From positions 682,001-746,000 of the forward strand of contig BJKQ01000014.1 in the NCBI GenBank assembly GCA_006538405.1: a DNA stretch of 64,000 bases, written 5' to 3'. Both the position numbers and the translations under genes were made by a program. Numbering within the stretch: position 1 is the first letter of the stretch; the number at the start of each line of letters is the position of its first letter. The stretch comes from Hansfordia pulvinata. Its lineage: Eukaryota > Ascomycota > Sordariomycetes > Xylariales. A model generated the notes under the pieces. That model was not told the origin of the DNA, did no database searches, and was given only the letters and a program-made list of their open reading frames with translations. This document shows positions 1 through 12,446 of this stretch, one piece after another.

Positions 1-1790
1 AGGTAAGGTAAGTAAGGTAGGTCTCCAGAGATGATTATGATTACTTGGAGTCTGCAAGTCTGGGTTTAATGCTATCGTGGGTGGGAAAAGGGGGGCACCA
101 GAAGGAGAAAACCAAACCTCCCCACTCCCGGGAAGGAGCTCGTCAACATGCACGACGCGATGGGGATGGCGATGGGGCTGGCGATGGCGATGGGGGCGGC
201 AGCGGCAGTAGAGCATGCACAGAGGCAGAAACGGAGATGGGCCCGGCGGCATCGAGACGAACGAGACCAGGGGGACCCCCCCTTCTACATACATGTAGGT
301 AGGGTAGGGTGGGTACTTGGCTCAAGGTGGGGTGGCTACCACGACCGTATGCGTGTGCTAGGTTAGGAGGGCAAGTACCTTGAGTTAGGTAGGTCATGTA
401 CCTGTCTAGAAGCACCCACACCTCAGTCAGACCCAAACCTGCCCGCAGCTAGACTCCATCACCACTCAATTTTAGGGGCCGCGGTAGCTGGATACAAGCA
501 GTATAGCGCCCCAGGGCTTTCCGATCACGAGGACATGGGATTCATCAGCCGTGGGGTTTGGTGTTATCGCCGCCTCCGCCTACGCCGCCGCCGCCGCCGC
601 CGCCGACTACTCCGTCGCGGGGAGGGGCCCCCGGTCGCGTATCACATTGGATCTCGTCTGCAACCATCTCTCTACTGCGAGTACCGATTTGGGGCGCCCT
701 CCCCCTTGCCGGCTTGGTGTAGATCTGGATCACAGGGGAATAGAAGAGGCCATACGCGTGCGTACCTACCTTAGGCACCTGGTGAAGTTCTTACTCGTGG
801 AAGTGGTACCTACCTACCCGATAGCTTACCTCTTCGGTTGTACCTTGTTATCTGTATCTAGCTGGAGCCTTACCTGCCGTTTGCGGCCTCTACAAGGATT
901 GCTCTTTTCGTCACCTATCAGATTGCCCCGAGCTGGCACGGCCATTCGTTGACGGACCCAGCATGCCACGCTTTTCTGGCCGGTCTGGCTCACGTGCTTT
1001 GGGTGGTGCTGGTTGCTGTCACGCACACAAGGTTGCTAACTGTCTACCTCACCTACCTTAAGTACATATGTAGCTAATGAAAATGCCTTTCAACAGGGCG
1101 TGCAGGCGTGTGTGTAGGAAAAGATGGGGTGGGCGGGTGGCAACGATGGGCAAAGGGAGGGAGGCAAACAAGAATGATGAATAACCAGCCCGCGGTAACC
1201 GCCAGCACCCGTGTCCGCACCCTAGAAAATCTTCTCCAAGAATCATATCAGAGGGGAGATAAGGACAGAATAAGGACAAGAAGAAAGGGGGAAAAAATGA
1301 CGCTCAACAGAAATGATACCCATCGACAGTCACCTGGACAGCCAGCCTTGAAGCCAAGCCCAGGTCCAGGTCCAGTCAGGCATGGCCCCTGTTCTTTTCT
1401 GCTCTGTTCTCGCCCGTCCCGGGATGAACAGACGCGCCTTGCAGCCAGCCAGCCACGCGGACGCGGTCGCGGACCGCGGGAGTTACTGCAGAACAACCGC
1501 TGCTCTGCGGCCGCCTCTCTCTCTCTCTCTCTCTCGGGGAGATCAACAAAGAGAAAGATGCGTCTGGAGGACGCGGGCGACTAGTCGGTATGGTACTAGG
1601 GAGGGAAAGATGCTTGTGACTACTTGAGCACGAGTTAGGTACGCTCACTCTGTAGCGTAGTAGGAGAAAGAGAGAGAGAGGCCAGCAGTAATTCGTAGAG
1701 GTGGTGTGGGGTAAATGGGAGAAGCCCGTGTTGATTGGGGTCCCATGACCGCTTCTATTTTCCTCGCCGGCTTACCATGGAGGTACGGAT

Positions 1791-1858
1791 ACCTACCTCC
1801 CTACCTACCTATCTACCTACCTACCTACCTACCTCGCCACCTATCTACCTACCTTACC
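1791..1858. repeat. (CCTA)n tetranucleotide array
   Basis: An imperfect tandem run of CCTA/TACC units, interrupted by CTATC and CTCGCC. The same tetramer occurs in short runs in most intergenic regions here. Confidence 0.9.
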
Positions 1859-2945
1859 CATTGATCGTTGCCCGCCACAGCATGCACGGCCGTCCGCGGG
1901 CTGGTCTTTTGTCTCTTTCCACCTTGGAGATTGATGGCTGAAAGTTGAATAAGGGACCAGGGGATAACGGGATGAGGGGAAAAGGGGCGGCGGCGGCGGC
2001 GGCGGGGAAGGAGATGACGGCGCCCCCGTCATGTGCCCCTCCTCCGCGGGCCAGACAGTTCAAGACGCCGCCAAGGCCCAACGGGACGTTGTCGACCCCA
2101 CCACACACAACACCCCTGCCTACATGTACTTGTGCCTGGGAATAGCAACGCCGCTCCGCTAGGTGATGTAGGTTAACGTAGAGTGGTGAGCCAACGATCA
2201 CGACGCCCGCCCTCTACGCAGTAGGCACGCCCGCGCGGCCCGGGAACTGGCCCTTCCGAGTCTCCGCGCCGGACCCTCACGTGGGGTGGTTCCTGTCCGT
2301 GCCGCCGCCGGTGACAACGGGAAGCCGCCTGGGGGAGGGGGGGCGAGGCACGACATTCACGTCGCGATGGTCCTGCGGGATACGATACGAGTGGCTGGAG
2401 TGGGCATGCTGAATCAGACGTGAATCGGCCGTGGCACATGCCGATCACGTCCTCTTCGGCGGAAGGGCGCTCTCCAGACCAAGTTCGCACTTTACGTGAG
2501 GCAGAGGTTGCCCGGATATGGAAATGCACGGTATGGCACTTATTAAAGCAAGATGTATAAGGTTGCGTTGAGTACCTGGTCAAAAGCGACGCCGCGGAGT
2601 CCGTATTTGCTGCCACGTGTGCCCGGGCCACGTCGGCGTGTTCTGAGACCTCCGAGGCCTGCCTCGTGCACACTGCCGGGCTCAGGTTCTGAGCTTCCCA
2701 TGGTTCCAAACACGACCTCAGTGCATCTCTTTGGTGTTGGTGCTCTCACACAGAGCCAGATCCGACAGGCCCCAGACCCTGACCCTTCAGGTGATTTTTG
2801 ATCAAGCCCGGAGGGGGTGTAACGGGATCTATTCTCCCACCGCACGCGGGACTGCTGCCATCGTTCTCGCGGAACTTTGTGGGAGTAGGTGGAGAATAGG
2901 GCAAGTAACGCCTGGAATTCGTTCCCAAGAAAGTGTCGGGGAAAA

Positions 2946-2964
2946 GGGGGGGGGGGGGGGGGGG
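2946..2964. repeat. Poly-G tract, 19 nt
   Basis: An uninterrupted run of G in a gene-free stretch. It is one of seven G or C runs of 15-20 nt in the window. Confidence 0.95.
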
Positions 2965-3129
2965 AACGCCATCGAAACAAGCCCGGGAGAAAATGGTACT
3001 CAATAAGAAAGAACAGAATAGAAAATAAATGGCTTCAGCCATTAAAGTAAAGTCGCGTATTTCAACCGCGAAGAAGACAAAAGCCATACATGCTCCCCCA
3101 CTCCCCAACCAGAGCCAAGAGCACCTCGA

Positions 3130-4231
3130 TCAGGCTGACAAGGCCGCAGGGAGCCCAGGCCAGCCCTCGCCGCCGGGGCCGCCGGGGCCGCCGCCGTAGC
3201 TGATATCGCGCTGCTCCTCGGCGACGCCGTCCTCGAGGATCACAATGTCGTCGCCGTGCAGCTCGACGCGGAGCGACGATGCCGCCGCCGCCGCTGCCGT
3301 GGAGGGATCCATCACTGGCGCCGACGTCGCCGACATTATCGACTTGCTTATACCGCCGCGGCTCCGCGTCCTCTGGCGCCGCCTCTTCGGGCTGCCGCTT
3401 GTGTTGTTTTTGTTCTTGGGGGGCTGGACTTCCGCCGTGGCTGCTGCTACTGCTGCTGCCGCCGCCGATGACGACGGGCTCCTGCTCCTGCTGCCGCTCC
3501 TGCTGGTGCTGCTGCTGCTGCTGCGGTGACGGGACCCCGCGGCGGCGGCGGTGACGAGAACGACGTCGAAGCCGTGCACGGCGCTGCAGTTGTTGAGCTG
3601 CGCGATGCGGAGCAGCTTCTTGCGCGAGGGGAAGGGGAGTAAGCCCGGCGGGTCAGCGCGGCGGCGGCGGCGATGGCGGAGGTGGTGACGGAGCCCCGCT
3701 GCCTTCGGAGGGCGGAGGGCGGTGGTGGTGGTGGTTGTGCTGCGGTTGTGCTGCTGCTGCTGCTAATGATGATGTCGTCATCGTCGTCCCTTTGGTAGTT
3801 TTTGCCGCTACCGCCGAGTTTGCACGCTCGTCTCCCTCGGCTGCTGCTGCTGCTGGCGCTGGCGCTGGGGATAGCGACGACGCCGGGGAGCGCGGGCCGC
3901 GCGAGATGGAGCGGTACCGGCACCGGCCGCGGAAGGTGGCCGACTCGCCGGACGGGAGGTGACCGCCGCCGCCGCCGGCGCTCGCGGGGCTGCTGGGTCT
4001 GGAGGGGCGGGTGAAGGGGTTGCCTTGCTGGTGCTGCTGGTGCTCCTCCTCTCCTGGGAACGTGATGGTGGTGGGGGTGGGGGTGGTGGGGGACATGCCC
4101 GGCGGGCAGCGGCGTCTCTTGCGGCCCCGCTGCACCTCGGGCTCCGGGGGGAGGCAGGAGGAGATGCCGGCGCCGGCGGGGTCGGAGAGCGGCTCGGGGG
4201 CGGCGGTGGGGATGTGCATTGCCGTTGCCAT
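3130..4231 (-). CDS. Low-complexity Ser/Ala/Pro-rich basic protein, frame broken
   Basis: I do not recognise this protein. A minus-strand ATG at 4231 opens a 192-residue frame with a basic patch (RGRKRRR) near residue 36, then Gly, Ala, His and Pro homopolymers. The frame closes at 3653. A second frame running to a stop at 3130 carries a more ordered segment (PSRKKLLRIAQLNNC, about 3587-3630), an RS-dipeptide stretch, a second basic patch (PKRRRQRTRSR) and an acidic tail (GDDIVILEDG). Codon bias and the two nuclear-localisation-like patches suggest one nuclear protein. The frames differ by one base, so there is an unseen intron, an indel in the GCC-rich junction near 3655-3670, or two separate ORFs. 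An SR-like or regulatory role is possible but is only a guess. Confidence 0.4.
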
Positions 4232-5893
4232 TATCGTGACGAGAGCCAGGCCTGTGGTTGCGACGGCAGGGCTCGGGTCTGGTGCCTTCTTTTTTTCTTT
4301 TTCTCTCTCTTTCTTCTCCTCTTTCTCTTTACAATCTGTAGCTTTCTCTGCCGCTGTCGCTTACTGAGAAATGGAAGGAAGATCAGGGATGATGCGGTGG
4401 TGGCAGTGGTGAGGACAAGAGATCCTTTTTCAACTGCTCGTGTGCACAGGGTGGGGTGGTGGTCTTTGGTGGCTGAGGCGAAGACCAGCCAGCTGGTTTG
4501 TAAGGTAGGTATTCAGGGTGTCGTCCGATTATGCAGTCGCAAGGTAGAAGTAAAGAAAAGAAAGAAAAAAAAGAAGAAGAAATAAGGGGGGGGGGGGGGG
4601 AGAGGCCGGACAGAAACCCGATCGACGGTGGCTCTGACGATCAGTCTTGGAACGTCGCGGATCGCCTCGCAGTACCGCGTCTGTCTGGCAGGTGAGACGA
4701 GGGAGGGGAGTGGGGGCTGGTCTGGCGGGCCACGTTGAACGGGGAGAGGCCGTCTTGACGCAGATGCTGTGTCGCAATTGGGGTTCTTTTTTTTCTTTGG
4801 TTGGTGGGCTCCGGTGGTCGGTGGTCCGGATTGTTTGTTGCGTGGTGATCGACGACAAAGGGGAGGGCGAGGATGGGGTTGGAGGTGCAAACCAGCAGAA
4901 GAGACGACTGGCAGGACAGCCCGAGAGAAGAGGGGCGAGTTTGAAGCTTGGAACGAGAAGATACGTCACCAATGGTCGATGTTGTGAATTTCCTTGTTGT
5001 TCAATGTTGTTGTTGTTGTCGTTGTTGTTGCTGTTATTGATGTTTCTCCTTTGGAAAAGCTACGAGTTTGGGCAGACGAGGAGGAGGAGAAAGAAGAAGC
5101 AGAAGAAGAAGAAGAAGAAGAATAAGTCCAATCATGGACGAATCCAAGGGCAAGCTGAGCTGAGCTGCTGCTAGCAATGTGTCCGGAGCGCTGCTTCTTC
5201 AATTGACTCAGGAGGTTGCCCGCCCTTTGCAAGGGATGTAATAGATGGCATATGGCCGGATTCCTCGGCCTGAAGACGGCAAGACACCCAACGTACTACT
5301 TTACGACCGAATTACTTACCTACCGTGCCTACCGTGCCTAACTTTTACCTGATCATCCAGAGAATAGTACATGTAGGTAGATAGGGAGAGAAAGATACAG
5401 GATCGACACCCTCCCTTCCCTTCTAACCCCCGCCTCTCTCTCTCTCTCTCTCCTCTGCCTCCCCTACATGTAAAATGTGAATGGACCTTTCCCACACACA
5501 CACACACACACGCACACCAGACACTATAGCGCGTAGTCGACGTGTAAGTGCCGGCCGCGTACCCGAGATCCATTCTCCCACCGGATCGATAGCGCGTCCC
5601 ACTGCGCCGGAGAGCCGCTGCCCCCTCCCCTCCCCTCCAGGGCCGGCGGAACCTTATTAGTACGGGGTCGAGCGGGGGCACGGGGGGAGCCTGGAACGTG
5701 ATGAGATTGTGTGTATGTGTGGAGCCAAAGTAAGTAGGTTGGCGACGATACCTACTCGTACACCTTTGCTTATTATTTAGCGCCTACCTACCTACCTGCC
5801 TACCCATCCCTCCAACATGCTCGTCTCGTCCATATGGATGTACCTACTCCAGGTACGACTGGAGTAGGCACCTACTGTCTACCCAAGTTAGCG

Positions 5894-5967
5894 GCGATGA
5901 GGGCCATGTTGGCGATGAGGGCCATGTTGGCGATGTTGGCGATGAGGGCCATGTTGGCGATGAGGGC
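5894..5967. repeat. 18-nt minisatellite (GCGATGAGGGCCATGTTG)
   Basis: Three full 18-nt copies at 5894-5911, 5912-5929 and 5939-5956, one 9-nt half unit at 5930-5938, and a partial copy at the end. Because 18 and 9 are multiples of 3, the array stays open in frame on the plus strand as an MRAMLA repeat. No gene around it can be supported. Confidence 0.9.
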
Positions 5968-7298
5968 TAGAGTTTGGGCCCGTTTTGTGTTGGCTTCCGA
6001 GCTGCAAGCCCTCGACGAAGAAGTGGAGGCCTAACTTAGGCTTGAATCCGACTGCCTGCGCAGAGACCGGACAGACAGACCACTTTACTTTCCGCGGCTC
6101 TGCCTTTCGTCTCCGAGCGAGTCCATCCCGTGTCCCATCCCATCTAACTACGACATGGAGTACTCGTACCTCCAGTCGCTGCTGGCTGGAGTCTACAGCA
6201 GAGGTGGCTAGAAGATCTGCCCATCTGCATGTATGCATCTAGGTATGTTCGATACGTGCATGTGCGCATGTCTAGCGCTACGTACTTGAATACTTTGGCA
6301 TGTGTAGCTCACGTGTGCAGGTATCGACTTACCGAGGCACTCGAACACGCTGCCTGTCCGATCATACTGGCATTGATGTACGGAGTAGACGTCTCAAGTT
6401 CAACATTGAAGCTGTCCGAACTGCCAATGGATGTGGGTGGTGTTGGGTGCCGCAGGTCTGTGGTATGTCTACCTTAGGTACCTTACAACAGAGACAGCAC
6501 CCCCGAAAAACACGGGGCACGCAGATCCATTAGCCAGGTTACCTACCTATGTACTCGCGTTGGCTGGCGCGTCCACCGTCCACCACCGCACCGCTCACGA
6601 GACACTGCTTTGGTCAAAGCTGAAGGCATCTCCTACGCGACCTCATTCCAGCCGGGGTTTGTCAGCCACTGCCCCGCCCTCGAGGGTAAGCTGCTAACCT
6701 CACGTAGACACCTCATGTAGTGGACTCTTATTAGCATTCTAACATATCTCACGCATACTTACCTTATTACGCGAATAAGACGACCTCAGGCTACCTTATT
6801 AAGGTCTCTGCGGTCCAGACCTCGCCCGTCGACGACTGGGATGCGAAAGCCTAAACTCAAACTGCAGGTAGCTGACAATAGAGCCAAGATCGCGGGGGCC
6901 TTCCTTTGGGGCCCTGGGCGACGACGGGGCGGATGACAAGGCCGCGCGAGTCAAGGCCCATGCAGCGAAGCTAAACCCCATCCCTCCCCGTCCGCCCCGT
7001 TCGAGTTGCCGAGTCTCGTGCTTCACATATGTCGTTTCCTGTAGGTCGGGTAGTCGTGCCTGTTGGCCATGGGTCCACTTCCACCCCCTTCTCAAACGAT
7101 ACCTCGACGGACGACCTCCCCTCTGAGATCTGGCAGTGGCATGCCAGAAGCTCATGCCCCCCCCTCATAGGTACACACCGAGGACAGGCGGATTATTGAA
7201 ACGAGCTCCCGGCTTTCTCTGAAAAGGTGGTGCAGGCGGATACACGCACAGGCAGGCAGATAGACACACAGATGAGAAGAGAAGCAGAAATTAGTAGA

Positions 7299-7346
7299 CA
7301 GACAGACACATGGGCAGACAGACACATGGGCAGACAGACACATGGG
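7299..7346. repeat. Three tandem copies of a 16-nt unit
   Basis: Perfect copies of CAGACAGACACATGGG at 7299-7314, 7315-7330 and 7331-7346, preceded by related CAGACA/GACACA sequence. Confidence 0.9.
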
Positions 7347-8715
7347 CTTGGAGAGAGGCGCCACAGACGTCAGCAGACGACTCAGCTCGCGAAACAGGCC
7401 ACGCCCCCCCAGCCCTCCTTTCAGCTCCCTCGTCCAGCTGCCGGGTCTGGAACAACAACTCACGAGCAAGCCACGGCGATCCTCCATGACAAAGCTCTGC
7501 GAGGCCCTCTGCTGGAATCCAAGACTGAGCAGCTGCTGGCGCTGGGACGCGCATCTGTCGCCTGAGAGGTGCCCTTTTGAGAAGGGGGGGGGGCGGGACT
7601 GGTAAGCTCGTTTCTTGATTACCTTATCAAAGGTGTTCGTGCATATGGGGCTGATTATGCGCGCGCTTGTGTTGTGTGTTTCTTGTATTTTTCTTCTTCT
7701 GTTGATCAACATACAGATGGTCAATCTTGTCGCCGTGGAACTCGTTGTCGCCGTGGGACTCGCGGCGGCAGCAGTCGCGAGATCAACAGGACAGAACGGG
7801 AATGCATTCGCACTGCCAGCGCAGCGCGCGTCGTCGCCCACGGATTGGTCCTCGTTCCACATACCCGCGTTTGCTGCAGTCTCCGCCGCTCCCCCCCCCC
7901 CCCCCCCTAGCGACTAATCATTGTCCCCTTCTTTTCTTTTCGAATATCCTCCCAGCTGGCAGCTTACTTTTTCGAGCTCACACCTCGCCCTGGCGGTGTC
8001 CTCATGAGTGCCGCCAGGCTGCTGCAAACAGTGGTCCTTCCTGGGCTTTTCTTTCTCTCTGCCGGTCATAGAAAGCGCGAGAGCCCCCGCACTGTATTGT
8101 CTCACCTGCGAGGCCCCGCCCGCCGGCGCAGAGCAGAGCCCTTCCCGCCGCCCGGCCACGGTCTCTGCGTGAACGGACGTTGTCGTGCAAGTAATAGGTG
8201 ATCAGTTGGGCACCTAACCCGCACACCTGCGTCGGCAGGCTCCGGCTCGCACGATTCGGGGTTTCGGGCGACCGAGTCGGCTGCTTACGTGGGCGTGGGG
8301 GCTCTATGCTGTTCTTGCCGGGCAGAACGAAGCAGGAAAAGAAAAGAGAAGAGAAGAGAAGAAAAGGAATAAGAAACAAACAGGAAAAGAGATCAACACG
8401 TCAAGCCTTCCATTCATCGGGCTGTTAGCGCCGTGTACGGTCACTCACGGGCAGGGGTTAGATTGTGAGCACGGGGGTAACTATCACCATGGGCACGGTC
8501 CACGAGCATCTCATGGTCACAAGCGTTCCCATTTCCGATGCTGTATAGGTATAGGTAAGGACGGTAGATAATTCCTTTAGCCAGCAAGGCTGATTTGTCG
8601 TCGTTGACCGTCAAAACTGGAGGTCTCTGTGGTCTTCGCAAGTCATCAGAGAATCCCTCGTTCGGCCGGTTCAGGATCCAGTCGCCGTCCGTCGAGTGTT
8701 TTTCTCTTCGAAAAC

Positions 8716-9891
8716 TCAGTTCAGACCGGGCTTGGTGCCCACCCGCTGCATCACCTCCCTGTTCTCCGCCACCGGGTCGACTTTTCGCTCGCCCAGCGCC
8801 CCATCGGTCATCTTCAGCAGCCATTCGATGCCCGCAACGACGCCTTGCTTGTAGTCCGAGTGTGCGAGGTTGAGGGGGATGAACACCAGGGGCGTATTGC
8901 ACCACCAGTCCGACGGGCGGCAGAAGATCAGAGACTTGGACCCGTCCATTCCTGTCACCTTGTACTGGCCCTTGTATGGGCCCTTCTTGACCTTGTGCTT
9001 CCACTTCTTCGTGTCGCCGTACAGGAACACGGCCGCGATGCGCTCCTTGGCTTCCGCCGTGAGCGGCCTCATCTTGTCCGCGCCCTGGGTTTCTTTTTCA
9101 GTAGCCTCTTCGCTGAACGCCCCTTGGTCGATGAGTTCACCGCCGCCGCCGTCGTCGTCGTCGTCGTTGTCGTCCCCCTGAGACCGTGCTTCAAGCCCCT
9201 CTTAGTATGGACCTCTCCGGCGCCCTCCTCGGCGTCTTGCGCCGCCTTTCTCCTCTGCTCTTTCGTGAGGCCGGCAATCTCCAAGGCGTAGTGTACAAGA
9301 GCCGCCCCCTGGCTGTAGCCCACCACGACGATCTTAACCTGCTTGCACTTGGCGGCGACGTCGTTCATGAGATCCACCAGGTTCTGGGCGTCTTTCTTGT
9401 CAACCCCGTTGGGCCTCAAATTAGGCAGCAGATTCGCTTTATAGTCGAACGCCGTGAACACCGCGTCCTCGCCATACTTTTTGTTCATTGATGCGGCGAT
9501 TTGCTTCCCTCCCCTGTGTATTGTTCCCTGTGTCGATGGTTCAGCGATTACTAGCCACAATCAAGGGGCCACCAAGCTAGGTAGGCGATCGAAGAGGGGG
9601 GGGGGGAGCAAGGATCCAGCTTACCCAGGGCATAGGCTGCTTGCTGCCGCGTAGGTAAATGTAGAAGACGCGCTTGTCATTGCATTTGCTGGCAGGGTCG
9701 GGTTCGTCCTTCGGAAGGTACTCGTCTACCAGTTTCTGGTCCTCAAGCGTCACAGGGTCTATGGCGGGGTTCAAACGGTCGATAAAGGCGCCCAATCTGG
9801 AATTTCCCTCCTGCCCTGCTCCTTGGACCGCGGCAGCCAACGCGACGAGCAAGACCGCTCGGAGAAGCGCGACGGCAGCCAAAGTCATCAT
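8716..9891 (-). CDS. Secreted cutinase-family serine esterase
   Basis: Predicted extracellular alpha/beta hydrolase of the cutinase family, which cleaves ester bonds in cutin or related polyesters. The start at 9891 opens a signal peptide (about residues 1-25). Exon 1 (9625-9891) ends before a GTAAGC donor. Exon 2 starts at 9527 after CAG, joining in phase to give ...QPMPW-GTIHRGG, the expected cutinase N-terminal strand and loop. The nucleophile elbow is GYSQG, followed by Asp in PSDWWCN and His in NLAHSDY, the usual Ser-Asp-His order. Four cysteines (SKCND, AAKCK, IFCRP, WWCN) match the two family disulfides. Between the elbow and the IAAVFLYGD strand lies an unusually long charged linker. 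The frame changes near 9175-9180, where a run of five G would need six; the alternative is a 35-nt intron (9179-9213), very short for fungi. Restoring one G gives 359 residues. Exact substrate unknown. Confidence 0.82.
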
Positions 9892-12446
9892 CAGGTTTCC
9901 TGGTCTGGCCCTTTTCCGAGTGTATTGTAGCAGCCGGCTGAGCCGAGGATCTGGATGTGCTTCGCAAAGATCGTGGGGACTGGCGGCGCTCAAGGAGAGA
10001 AGAAGAGGGGGCTGCGCTCATATACTTCTTTCATCAGTCATATTCCATCACTCGTAGGCCACTGGCAAGCCCAGCACCCCATGGTAAGAGTCCCTACCTC
10101 GACGCTCAGCAATGGGACGGGCGGCGATGGGCGGCGCGACAGGCCGGAGTGGCGGTGGCGGTGGCGGCGCACCTTGTCCCTCCATCCGGCCTGGCTCATG
10201 ATGCTGCGAAGCAGCCGAAGCTCTCTCGCTTGGAAAGGGCCAGTGCCTATCGCGTGCAATTCGCCTCCACTTGGCTACCTCAAGTTGGTCGCCTGGATAC
10301 CCGCTGGCGAGCGCATTCCGATCTTGGGAGCACATCCAATTCTCTTGGCAGCAGGCGCCGCGGTTGCGGAGGAACAAGTCTTGGGAACATTGACCCTGAG
10401 ACACCATGGCGAAGGGGTCGCCAGTCGGGGACTATGGTCTGTCTTCAGTCGAGGGTCTTCAGTCGAGGATCATGGCGAATAAGTCTCCAGTCGGGGATCA
10501 TGGCGAATAAGTCTTCAGTTGGGGACCATGGTCTGTCCAGAGATATCCGCAACACAGGACAAGCATTCCGCGTCAGCAGTGATGGGTCTGAAGAGTTTTT
10601 TTTCTTCCGCAACAAGTGATGAGTGTTTCTTTGCAGAACGAGTAGACGTTCCTATCCCGGATAAGCGTCTCCATGGAAGCCACAGCAAGCGCAAACTTGC
10701 CGAATGACACTGAAATCATGATGCTTTTCTTGAGGTACGCGTGGGAAAGAAACCTGGATGTGCGCCCATGGCATGAAATAGAACCTAACACGGCCCTGGA
10801 AACAGAACAGCGCAATACTCGTATCGTGTCCAGCACCCGACGTACCTTGCTTGCACTTGCTCGCCCTTCCTCAAGCAGCGGATGGACGGTCGGTCGGCTG
10901 CGCGATAAGGGGGGAATCCGGAGTTGGACACACTGCCTATCTAGTGACGATAACGAACAAGCTCAACGGCGCTGCTGTCTTTGAGGAGGCGAGAAATTGC
11001 CCTGTCACATGCATGCACTGTAAAGCGTTTGCATCTCACAGTCGGCCAATGGGCTACCTATGGCCACAGCCTGCACTTGAGTTTCTCCGGGCAGCCGGGC
11101 ATGACAAGGGCCGGAGGCGGCTGGAGTGGCTGCAGCCGTCCTGAAGGAAGATGTGAGTGTAATACCGGTATAATGTGATGATAGAGAACCGCAGCTGTTG
11201 AGTGCCGCTGAGTGAGCATCAATGTCGGTACGGGGTGAGGGTGGCCATAGGATGTGTGATGTGAGCCGCCGTCAGCGGAATGCATCCCTGGATCTACGAG
11301 ACGCCCGAATGCTGGATGTCGTACTTCTCGTGCGAGACCACCACCTGAAGTGCCTCTGAATGGGTACCTACCTAGGTAACCTACATGTACCCAAGGTAGG
11401 TAACCACTCACGCCACTGTCGGTCGTGTTCCTCATAAGCGGGAAGGCACGAGGGTCGCTCCGGCCAGATCAGATCCAATGCTGAAACGGCGCTCCTGCCC
11501 AAGGTCCGTTCCAGTCCACTAGCAGCCCCCGTCGTACCTTACCTTACATAACATGTAGGTAAAGTACCTACATACCTCTATCCTGGATGCTGGATGTCGG
11601 GTGTAGCTTGATAGATCCGTGTACATTCACAGACTGTTCACCTTCACCCAGCCGCGTACACCCAATCCACGGGTGTGCGATGCGCTCTATGAAATGGCCT
11701 CCAGGCTGGAATGTTCCTCCACTGCCTACCTAGGTACCTACCCCTTAGATACTCGTGCATGCATCAGTGGATGTAAGCCCCCGTTCAGAGAAGACCCGTG
11801 GAAATACTTGCAACGCGCGCCTCGTGGTCAGGGTCGCGCTAGTACCCCTATCCGTGGTACGTGCCGTACTCGTAGACACGCGACAGTTGCCGGCTGCCAC
11901 TTTAGGTTTGACCTGTGTACCTCCCTTGCCTTAAGTGAGGTACCCACTGAATGTACAGTCGCGACTTCGTCAGCGACCGACACGCTGCATTGCCGCATCC
12001 ACGCATCCTCGAACCTCATCTTCATTCACCATCTTCAACCAGTCCGTCTCGACCAGTTGCTCTCCCGGGCCCCATTCTCGACACACACGTTCCTGTCGCT
12101 GCACACCGTTCGAACTGCCGTCATCGTATTGTCACCAAGCCGCAACCTGCCTGTGTCGGCACCCCGCCCCGCCCTTACCTTTACTGTCGCCACGCACGCC
12201 TGCTGGGATAGGGGGCTCAAGGCCGCCAGCGCCCGGCCGCCCGTCACGCCGCCCCTGGGTTCCTCCGCCTCCAGTCCTCGACCGCCCCGGCCTTCGCAGG
12301 ATGCTGTGGCTGTGATTGCCCATCGACCACCCCGTCTCACCTCAGGCCGCTCCGCTCCGCTCTGTGCGCCTCTTGCTGCCGAGTAGGCGGACCTGGACAA
12401 GCAGCAGCTACCGCGACGACCCTTCACCACGTCACGCCGCGCCACC
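9892..12446. other. Spacer between cutinase and LSB6 (divergent)
   Basis: No gene supported. It contains a degenerate repeat block at 10420-10530 and several TAGGTACCTA/ACATGTAGGTA words (about 11360-11400, 11545-11570). The last 400 bases are pyrimidine-rich and probably form the LSB6 promoter and leader. A 255-codon frame at 11619-12386 lies in this leader; it has no recognisable domain and an unconvincing composition. Confidence 0.55.
10420..10530. repeat. Degenerate tandem repeat, about 30-nt unit
   Basis: Imperfect copies built from CATGGCGAATAAGTC and TTCAGTCGGGGAT follow one another, with shorter TCTTCAGTCGAGG copies at the left edge. The spacing is irregular, suggesting old duplications. 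Confidence 0.75.

Larger units (their letters stand above)
1..3129. other. Gene-free left end with microsatellites
   Basis: I see no ORF with family similarity or believable codon structure. The stretch holds a (CT)n run near 1514-1535, a (CCTA)n array at 1791-1858, a GCC/GCG-rich patch near 581-603 and a 19-nt poly-G tract at 2946-2964. The words ACCTACCT, AGGTAGGT and ACATGTAGGT recur throughout, as in the other spacers. Confidence 0.6.
4232..8715. other. Spacer rich in simple repeats
   Basis: No supportable gene in 4.5 kb. It contains pyrimidine tracts just upstream of the 4231 start, poly-G (4586-4600), (GAA)n (about 5071-5122), (CA)n (5493-5511), an 18-nt minisatellite (5894-5967), a 16-nt direct repeat (7299-7346) and poly-C (7891-7907). 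Short ORFs here follow the repeats and show no family motifs. Confidence 0.55.

Noticed and set aside
7152..8159. Minus-strand frames before the cutinase
   Set aside because: Composition follows CAGACA repeats and poly-C; no conserved segment could be recognised.
11619..12386. 255-codon plus-strand frame upstream of LSB6
   Set aside because: It lies in the pyrimidine-rich leader, is rich in Ser/Pro/Arg without pattern, and ends 60 nt before the LSB6 start.
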